NCBI RefSeq assembly: GCF_015624485.1
Contig: NZ_CP061378.1
Coordinates: 2,604,001 to 2,668,000 of the forward strand
Direction of reading: 5' to 3'
From: Bradyrhizobium genosp. L
GTDB taxonomy: Bacteria; Pseudomonadota; Alphaproteobacteria; Rhizobiales; Xanthobacteraceae
Length of the DNA stretch: 64,000 nt
Positions 58,011-64,000 of this stretch are shown here, piece after piece. The notes beneath the pieces are model-generated. The model worked only from the letters and a program-made list of their open reading frames with translations, was not told the origin of the DNA and did no database searches. Within the stretch, counting starts at the first letter, position 1. The number at the start of each line of letters is the position of its first letter. A program made the position numbers and the translations under genes.

Positions 58011-58538
58011 ATGGCACGCACACCCATCCGCCAGGCCGCCCAGAAAGCCGCTCCGGCCCACGGCCGTTCCCGTCTCCGCAAGAACGCCTCTCAGCGTTCG
58101 ATCCTCGATCTCCCGCAAGACATCGTCAAGCGCATCAAGGACGAGTATAGCTCTGATCTCCAGTGGGTCACTTACGAAGTCCTTGGCAAGAGCGAACCCG
58201 CCATGCGCCAGGACTTCGAGATCAACGGCTGGCAGGCCGTTACCCAAGATATGTTCGGCGGTCTCCTCGACGGCATGTACATGAAGAGGGGAGAGAAGGG
58301 CGAGATCATCTACGGCGGCATGGTCCTCATGGAGCGTCCGTATGAACTCACCGAGGAATCCCGCGCTGAAGAGGCCGCTGCTCGCAATGCTGCTCTCCGC
58401 GCTCAGGAGAACATGATCAAGGGCGGTCTCGGCATTCCTGGTCTGTCGGCCGGCTTCGAGTCCGATCACCCGACCGCAGTATCGAAGAATGTGTTCAAGC
58501 GCAGCGTTGAACGTCCCAGCGAGATTCCGACTGAGTAA
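58011..58538 (+). CDS. Structural-region protein after scaffold
   Basis: 175 residues from MARTPIRQ (AAGGAG seven bases upstream). Basic N-terminus, then LDLPQDIVKRIKDEYSSDLQ, YEVLGKSEPAMRQDFEINGW, and a helical C-terminus. It does not look like an HK97-type coat protein and is far too small. Possibly a decoration, head-completion or capsid-associated protein. Confidence 0.6.
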   Translation: MARTPIRQAAQKAAPAHGRSRLRKNASQRSILDLPQDIVKRIKDEYSSDLQWVTYEVLGKSEPAMRQDFEINGWQAVTQDMFGGLLDGMYMKRGEKGEIIYGGMVLMERPYELTEESRAEEAAARNAALRAQENMIKGGLGIPGLSAGFESDHPTAVSKNVFKRSVERPSEIPTE

Positions 58539-58543
58539 CTGAG

Positions 58544-59236
58544 TTGGCGAGTTCAGGGACCTACAATTTCAGCCTAACAAACGCTGAGATTGTAACGAGC
58601 GCCTATGCGCTGTGTGGGATCAGGCGCCCAGCATTGCTGGCCGAACATCTCGCCGACGCGCGGGTGCATCTCAATCTATTGTTCTCCGACTGGAGCAACG
58701 AGCAACCAAATTTATGGTGCGTCGATTTGGTTGAGGTGCCGCTTGTCCAAGGAACCGCTACTTACAGCGTGGATGCCAAGACGGTCATGATCTTGGACGC
58801 CTATATCAGGACTGGCTCTGGAGACTCGGAAAATGATCGGCTGATCATGCCCATCAGCCGGGACGAATACGCCAGCTATCCCAATAAGGATGTTCAGGGA
58901 TATAGCAGTGTCTTTTGGTTTGATCGTCAGATCAATCCAACTATCACTTTGTGGGAAGTGCCGGACGCCACCGGCACCTATCTTCTGCGATACTATCGGG
59001 TGACGCAGATACAGGACGCTAATCTCTCCGGCGGGGAAACGCCCAATATTCCATATCGTTGGCTGGATGCAACCGTGACTGGCTTGTCCGCGCGATTGGC
59101 TGCGATTTACGCGCCGGAGAAGGAGGACAAGCTCGTTCTCAGAGCGGAAAAAGCTTGGAGTAAGGCCGCGATCCAAGACGTAGAAAATACGTCTGGTCTT
59201 TATATTCTGCCGACCGTCGAAGGATACTATCGATGA
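58544..59236 (+). CDS. Head-tail connector / tail adaptor protein
   Basis: 230 residues from a TTG. Typical phrases: YNFSLTNAEIVTSAYALCGI, LNLLFSDWSNEQPNLWCVDL, YSVDAKTVMILDAYIR, and RYYRVTQIQDANLSGGETPN. This matches the connector/adaptor proteins that follow the coat gene in many podoviruses. Its stop overlaps the next ATG (ATGA). Confidence 0.75.
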   Translation: MASSGTYNFSLTNAEIVTSAYALCGIRRPALLAEHLADARVHLNLLFSDWSNEQPNLWCVDLVEVPLVQGTATYSVDAKTVMILDAYIRTGSGDSENDRLIMPISRDEYASYPNKDVQGYSSVFWFDRQINPTITLWEVPDATGTYLLRYYRVTQIQDANLSGGETPNIPYRWLDATVTGLSARLAAIYAPEKEDKLVLRAEKAWSKAAIQDVENTSGLYILPTVEGYYR

Positions 59237-59628
59237 GCGGTGTTTGGCATCCGACAGGAAGGGCGCGCGTCAGTCAACGCAGTCCATCTGCGATAGGCGT
59301 GTGTCAGCGTTGCGGTATGTGGTACCAGCGCAATGAGTTAGTGCCGCAGCTTCAGTGGCAGGGTCCAAAGCTTCAGAACATTGAAGTCTATGTCTGCACG
59401 CGAACTTGTCTCGATAAGCCTCAGGCTCAGTTAAAATCAATTATCATTCCTGCAGACCCGGTACCTGTTTGGCGACCATTCCCGGAGCCGTTTGCGGCTG
59501 AGGTTCCGAACTTTCTGGGCACGGAAGACGGCAATGCCATAACGACCGAAACTGGTGACAATCTCATTTGGGAGGATGAGACGACGCCGCTACCCGATCC
59601 CAACAATCCGGCTTTGTATCCTCCGTAA
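59233..59628 (+). CDS. Phage structural protein with Cys4 zinc motif
   Basis: 131 residues. GVCQRCGMWYQRNELVPQLQ and VYVCTRTCLDKPQAQLKSII bring two Cys pairs together, as in small podovirus head/tail-region proteins. The C-terminal half is Pro-rich. Overlaps the fibre gene by one base (TAATG). Confidence 0.65.
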   Translation: MSGVWHPTGRARVSQRSPSAIGVCQRCGMWYQRNELVPQLQWQGPKLQNIEVYVCTRTCLDKPQAQLKSIIIPADPVPVWRPFPEPFAAEVPNFLGTEDGNAITTETGDNLIWEDETTPLPDPNNPALYPP

Positions 59629-61733
59629 TGTCCAATATCCCTATCTCCACGTTGCCCGTCGCGATCAGTCTCGACGGCAGCGAATACGTGCCTTTGGATC
59701 AGGGCGGCACGACAAAGCGCGCGACAGTATCTCTGATCAATTCGTCCAATCCGGCGAACCTTCCACCTGGCGGCATCACTGGTCAGGCACTCGTAAAAAC
59801 CGGGACGTCGAACTATCAAGTAGGCTGGGTCACTACGCCGGGTCTCGGCACAGTCCAGGAGGTCGATACAGGAACCGGCCTAACGGGCGGCCCGATTACT
59901 CTCATGGGGACCGTCTCGCTGGCGCCGATATCGACTGGCAACGTGCTGGCGAACACGTCAGGCATTTCTGCGGCTCCGACACCAACAACCCCGTCCAGTG
60001 TGCTCGACGTCATTGGCTCGACGCGCGGGCAAATCCTGTATCGGGGTGCGTCTGGCTGGGCGGCACTTAGCCCTGGATCGGCCGGCCAAATCCTGACGAC
60101 CGGAGGGGCTGGAACCAACCCTGCATGGTCTGCAGTGGGCTCTGGTACGACCACGTCGGTCGGCTTGTCGCTTCCAGCGATCTTCAGCGTCACAGGAAGC
60201 CCCGTCACCACAAGCGGCACGTTGACTGCGACACTGGCAAACCAGAACGCAAATCTGGTCTGGTCCGGCCCGTCCACTGGGGCGGCGGCTGCACCCACAT
60301 TCCGATCTCTCGTCGGCGCAGACCTTCCAAACCCGTCCGCATCTACTCTCGGCGGCGTCCAGAGCAAGACCGCTGTCGCATCGAACTTCCTGACGCAGAT
60401 TAGCACTTCTGGCGCCGTTTCGTCAGCGCAGCCTGCGTTCTCCGACATCTCAGGCACGCTTGCGCTATCCCAGCTCGGCACGCAGACAGCCAACACGATC
60501 CTGGCTGGCCCGACGAGTGGCGGCTCGGCAAATCCGACCTTCCGTTCCCTGGTGGGGGCCGATCTTCCAAACCCGTCACCGACGACGTTGGGCGGTGTAC
60601 AATCGCTTGCGGCAACGACGTCGAAGTGGATCAACCAGATTTCAACGTCGGGCGTCCCGAATGCGACGCAGCCTGGCTTCGGTGATATCTCGGGACAAAC
60701 GACGCTGGGCCAACTGCCGTCGATCGGCAACAACACGGTCCTCGCTAATACGTCTGGTGGCTCTGGCGTTCCTGCCGCGACATCTGTCTCGGCTGTCCTC
60801 GACGTTGTAGGCGCCGTACAGGGCGACGTTCTGTATCGCGGGGCCTCAAGTTGGTCCGTCCTGGCACCGGGCACCAACGGGCAGGTGCTCACGACAGGTG
60901 GCGCGAGCGCGAATCCGTCATGGACGACCGTCACGGGCACGGGCACGGTTACCAGCGTCTCGGCCGGAACGGGCATTGACACTGGCGGCTCGCCCATTAC
61001 GACGACGGGCAGCGTTTCGCTCGCGGCCATCGCTGGCCAGCGCATTCTGGCGAACATCACCGGCGGCTTGGCGGTCCCAAGCCCAAACACAATGACATCG
61101 CTGCTCGATTTCATCGGGCAGACACAGGGACAAATCCTCTATCGCGGCGCATCAACTTGGAGCGCGCTGGGAGCAGGAACGTCGGGGCAATTTCTGCAGA
61201 CGCTGGGTGTGGGATCCACTCCACAATGGGCATCGGCAGTCACGGGACCGGGCTCGTCTACCAATAATGGCTTCGTGGTCTGGAACGGCACGACAGGAAC
61301 CGTCGTCAAGGACCACGCCGCAACTATCTCGCTCACGAGTGAGGTGTCCGGCACGCTGCCGACAGCCAATGGAGGCCTTGGCAACACGGCCGGCGCTTGG
61401 ACCGCGTACTCGCCGACGCCTGTTCCGGATACCGGGTCTTTCACGACCGTGAGCACCGCTGGCACGTTCTACGTCATCGGCAAGTTGGTTCACTTCCGTC
61501 TCACGATTACCATCACGAGCGCTGGTTCGGCCGCTGGTGGCATTCGAGTAGCACTGCCTGTTGGTTCGGCGGCTGGCCCCGCAATGGCGGTCGTGGGAGA
61601 GACAGCCAATACCGGCGTAAGCGGCGTCGGCCGTATCACCGGCTCGAATATGATCATCGTCAAGTACGACGCTTCGTCCTTGATCGCGACGGGTAACGTG
61701 TTGACCTCCGCCGGCATCTACGAGCAAACCTGA
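59628..61733 (+). CDS. Repeat-rich tail fibre/spike protein
   Basis: 701 residues. N-terminal attachment segment (ISTLPVAISLDGSEYVPLDQ), then repeated units: ILYRGASGWAALSPGSAGQI near residue 134, VLYRGASSWSVLAPGTNGQV near 400 and ILYRGASTWSALGAGTSGQF near 501, and two near-identical FRSLVGADLPNPS/TLGGVQ blocks. Composition (G, S, T, A, V, N) and repeats point to a beta-structured trimeric fibre. Receptor unknown. Confidence 0.78.
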   Translation: MSNIPISTLPVAISLDGSEYVPLDQGGTTKRATVSLINSSNPANLPPGGITGQALVKTGTSNYQVGWVTTPGLGTVQEVDTGTGLTGGPITLMGTVSLAPISTGNVLANTSGISAAPTPTTPSSVLDVIGSTRGQILYRGASGWAALSPGSAGQILTTGGAGTNPAWSAVGSGTTTSVGLSLPAIFSVTGSPVTTSGTLTATLANQNANLVWSGPSTGAAAAPTFRSLVGADLPNPSASTLGGVQSKTAVASNFLTQISTSGAVSSAQPAFSDISGTLALSQLGTQTANTILAGPTSGGSANPTFRSLVGADLPNPSPTTLGGVQSLAATTSKWINQISTSGVPNATQPGFGDISGQTTLGQLPSIGNNTVLANTSGGSGVPAATSVSAVLDVVGAVQGDVLYRGASSWSVLAPGTNGQVLTTGGASANPSWTTVTGTGTVTSVSAGTGIDTGGSPITTTGSVSLAAIAGQRILANITGGLAVPSPNTMTSLLDFIGQTQGQILYRGASTWSALGAGTSGQFLQTLGVGSTPQWASAVTGPGSSTNNGFVVWNGTTGTVVKDHAATISLTSEVSGTLPTANGGLGNTAGAWTAYSPTPVPDTGSFTTVSTAGTFYVIGKLVHFRLTITITSAGSAAGGIRVALPVGSAAGPAMAVVGETANTGVSGVGRITGSNMIIVKYDASSLIATGNVLTSAGIYEQT

Positions 61734-62446
61734 TGAGCTACACATATTCGTCGTGGCTCAATGCTCTTGCCATCGAAATCGTGGTGGACCCGACCGATCC
61801 GAACTTCCTCGGAATCCTGCCCTCGTGCATCGATTACGCGGAACAGAGGTTATATTCCGAACTCGACTTGCTCAACACGGTGACGCGAGATTCATCCGCT
61901 CTCACGTCAGGAAGTCGCAACTATACGTTGCCTCAGAACAACGGCCGCTTCGTCGTTACCAACGGTCTAAATCTGGTCACGCCCGCGATCACGACCAACC
62001 CGGACAGCGGAACGCGAACACAGTTGTTGCCGGCGTCTCGGGACTATCTCGATGCGGTAGGCGGGTCACCGAGCTTCACGGGCGCGCCGACCAATTACGC
62101 GATGATCACGGATCAGACGCTGATCGTTGGCCCGCAATGGCCGGACGCCTCGTACACGATTGAGGTGATAGGCACCATCAGGCCAACGCCGTTGAGTGCC
62201 ACGAACACGACTACGTATCTTACGAACTACCTGCCGCAGCTCTGGTTCGCTGCGTCGATGGTGTTCATGGCGTCGTATCAGCAGAACTTCGGTGCTCAAG
62301 CTGACAATCCGCAAATGGCCGTCTCGTGGGAATCTCAATATCAGACGCTCTTCAAGGCGATAGACGTTGAAGAGAACAGAAAACGATACGCCTCCGGCGC
62401 GTGGGGCAGTCTATCCCCAGCGCCCATCGCAACACCTTCTCGCTAA
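61733..62446 (+). CDS. Tail adaptor protein
   Basis: 237 residues; starts MSYTYSSWLNALAIEIVVDP. Middle (CIDYAEQRLYSELDLLNTVT) and C-terminal TTYLTNYLPQLWFAASMVFM match the phage adaptor proteins found beside podovirus fibre genes. One-base overlap with the fibre gene. Confidence 0.7.
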   Translation: MSYTYSSWLNALAIEIVVDPTDPNFLGILPSCIDYAEQRLYSELDLLNTVTRDSSALTSGSRNYTLPQNNGRFVVTNGLNLVTPAITTNPDSGTRTQLLPASRDYLDAVGGSPSFTGAPTNYAMITDQTLIVGPQWPDASYTIEVIGTIRPTPLSATNTTTYLTNYLPQLWFAASMVFMASYQQNFGAQADNPQMAVSWESQYQTLFKAIDVEENRKRYASGAWGSLSPAPIATPSR

Positions 62447-62447
62447 C

Positions 62448-62469
62448 AGCCCCGCAAGGGGCTTTTTTA
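62448..62469 (+). terminator. Rho-independent terminator after the adaptor gene
   Basis: Stem AGCCCC-GCAA-GGGGCT followed by six T, right after the adaptor stop. Closes the connector/fibre unit. Confidence 0.85.
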
Positions 62470-62483
62470 TTGGGTAAATTGCA

Positions 62484-63488
62484 TTGGCTGATCCGACAAC
62501 GGTTAACCGTGGCCTAGCCGTGCCGCTCAGGGGTTCAGACCCCGGCACGTGGGACACTCCGATCAACGCAAATACCACGATCATCGATACGATCGTCGGT
62601 GGCCTCTCGACTATCGCGACATCGGGGGGCACAACGATCCTGAACCCAGCGCAGTATGCTTGCGGTACAATTCGCATCACCGGCGCTCTCACGTCTGATG
62701 CTCTGATCACGTTCCCAGCAGTGCAGGGCTGGTGGACGGTCGAGAATCGCACGACGGGATCATCGGCAATTCAGGTCGATAGCATTGGCGGAACTGAGGT
62801 CATCGCAGCGCCACCTGGTGAGCTGATCGATATTCAGGTAACGGGCGCCGTCGTTCGCTATCGCAATTTCGGCCGCATCGGCTCGATAGAGATGTGGGGC
62901 GGCATAACAACAATTCCGCGGTGGGTGAATCTGTGTACTACCCCGCCATACGTGGAGTGCGACGGTACGCTGTATCCCGTTGCGCAGTTTCCCTATCTGG
63001 GGGCGATCCTGGGCAGCACATTCGGCGGAGACGGCGTTACGACATTCCGAGTGCCCGATCTCCGCGGGCGTCTTCCAATACACTATGACAACACGGCGGC
63101 ACGCATCACCACGGGGGGGTCGGGGCTTAACGGGCAACTGCTTGGTTCTGCGTTGGACCAGCAGGTAATCAGTCTGAATCCAACACAAATCCCGCAGATA
63201 CAATCGCAGATTACTTCCCCGTTGTCGGTTGTGTCACAGAGCAACAACTTTGTGGCCAGCAACTCGAACGACGGCACCCCCATCAACCCGGGCGGCAGTG
63301 GTGGCGCTGGCGGCACAGTGTCGCAGGGCGGCGGCGGTTTCTCCGTCGGTAAACTAGTCTCCAATGGTCAAACCAGCGGCGGCGGCGCGATTGTTTCGAC
63401 AAACACATCCGGTGGCTCGCCCGGTGCACAAGTCAACAACGTACAGCCGTCGCTTATGACCGGCATCAACGTGATGCGAGCCGGCTGA
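62484..63488 (+). CDS. Tail collar-domain fibre protein
   Basis: 334 residues from a TTG. N-terminus ADPTTVNRGLAVPLRGSDPG, TWDTPINANTTIIDTIVGG. The phage tail collar domain is clear: PPYVECDGTLYPVAQFPYLG, ILGSTFGGDGVTTFRVPDLR then GRLPIHYD. The C-terminal part is Gly/Ser/Asn-rich. Likely a second fibre or baseplate-type adhesin. Confidence 0.82.
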   Translation: MADPTTVNRGLAVPLRGSDPGTWDTPINANTTIIDTIVGGLSTIATSGGTTILNPAQYACGTIRITGALTSDALITFPAVQGWWTVENRTTGSSAIQVDSIGGTEVIAAPPGELIDIQVTGAVVRYRNFGRIGSIEMWGGITTIPRWVNLCTTPPYVECDGTLYPVAQFPYLGAILGSTFGGDGVTTFRVPDLRGRLPIHYDNTAARITTGGSGLNGQLLGSALDQQVISLNPTQIPQIQSQITSPLSVVSQSNNFVASNSNDGTPINPGGSGGAGGTVSQGGGGFSVGKLVSNGQTSGGGAIVSTNTSGGSPGAQVNNVQPSLMTGINVMRAG

Positions 63489-63489
63489 C

Positions 63490-64000
63490 GTGCCAGAAGT
63501 CTCCCTGAAGTTGCTGCCGGGAGTAAACGCTGATTTCACCAAGACGCTAAATCAGGCTGGCATCTCGTCGAGCAATCTCATTCGGTTCAAGGACAAGCTG
63601 CCGCAGAAGCTCGGGGGCTGGACCAGATTCTATCCCAACGCCTTGTCCGGCATTCCGCGCGATATTCACGGGTGGGCGGACCTAAATTCAAATAACTGGC
63701 TGGCGATTGGGACCACCACTCAGCTAGTCGTGATATCGAGCGGCAATGCTCAGAACATCACGCCTCAAACGCTGGTGTCGAACTTCGCTCCTGGTCTGAA
63801 CATATCGACCACGAACGGGAGTCCCATTGTCGGCATTACCGATCCCAATACGTCAAACCTAACCACGCTGGATGCCGTCTACTTCAATACGCCTATTTCC
63901 ATCGGTGGCCTGATCCTCACCGGCTTGTATCCGATTACGACGATTGTCGGTACATCCACCTATAACATCACAGCGTCGGCAAACGCGACGTCAACAGGTC
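63490..64000 (+). CDS. Virion structural protein, 5' part (runs off the window)
   Basis: GTG start one base after the previous stop. At least 170 residues: MPEVSLKLLPGVNADFTKTL, SSSNLIRFKDKLPQKLGGWT, WADLNSNNWLAIGTTTQLVV. This N-terminus is common in podovirus DNA-stabilisation or tail-tube-type proteins. The 3' end lies outside the window. Confidence 0.75.
   Translation, partial: MPEVSLKLLPGVNADFTKTLNQAGISSSNLIRFKDKLPQKLGGWTRFYPNALSGIPRDIHGWADLNSNNWLAIGTTTQLVVISSGNAQNITPQTLVSNFAPGLNISTTNGSPIVGITDPNTSNLTTLDAVYFNTPISIGGLILTGLYPITTIVGTSTYNITASANATSTG

Overview
The window looks like a chromosomal segment of a high-GC alphaproteobacterium close to Bradyrhizobium. The evidence is the pair of uncharacterised families at the left edge (a Tat-exported beta-helix protein beside its usual small neighbour), a MucR/Ros-type regulator, a DUF5330 protein, and the mutA/mutB/meaB and folP-folB-folK clusters. 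No rRNA, tRNA or CRISPR array was recognised. All family names come from reading motifs and remembered family features; no database search was run.

Positions 1-26.7 kb are host chromosome. A compact minus-strand operon encodes methylmalonyl-CoA mutase (mutA, mutB), its GTPase chaperone MeaB and a pyroglutamyl peptidase. Two foreign-looking genes sit inside it, a GIY-YIG nuclease and a HepT/DUF86-like protein that has lost its RNase motif, plus a GFA-family gene. The folate operon, two small hypothetical genes, a HerA-like ATPase, an M20 peptidase, a REP-associated transposase between inverted REP sequences, a class II aldolase, a GT39-type membrane protein, MucR, SufE, a sensor kinase with a peptidoglycan-binding partner, and an ankyrin-repeat protein follow. 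The host part ends in the first codons of a DUF1491-like gene that appears cut by prophage insertion at about 26.71 kb.

From about 26.7 kb to the right edge (64 kb, end not reached) lies a temperate prophage with a podovirus-like structural module. The left operon (minus strand, 35.27 to 26.77 kb) carries small hypothetical and membrane genes, TerB- and TerC-like genes, a Rad52-like annealing protein, NinB, an HNH nuclease, a striking (Cys-Ser-X)n repeat protein, an excisionase-like gene and the tyrosine integrase. It is transcribed from a promoter overlapped by repressor operators. The immunity region (35.3-36.95 kb) has a CI-like repressor, a membrane gene directly behind it, a Cro-like gene, and three copies of a 17-bp operator (TGTACGTTTAGCGTACA type).

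The right operon (plus strand, 36.7 kb onward) holds regulators including a phage-borne GcrA, nucleotide-metabolism genes, RusA, a DUF1376 replication protein, a helicase and a primase-like protein. After a terminator at 47.1 kb come small late genes, a glycosyltransferase, the terminase subunits (the large one interrupted in its P-loop by an apparent class 3 intein with a LAGLIDADG endonuclease), portal, a GroES-like cochaperonin, scaffold, connector and fibre proteins. No ordinary major-capsid gene is visible between scaffold and connector. Lysis genes and most tail genes must lie beyond the window or be absent. Most phage genes overlap by ATGA or GTGA, which was used to choose starts and to find micro-genes of 27-47 codons.
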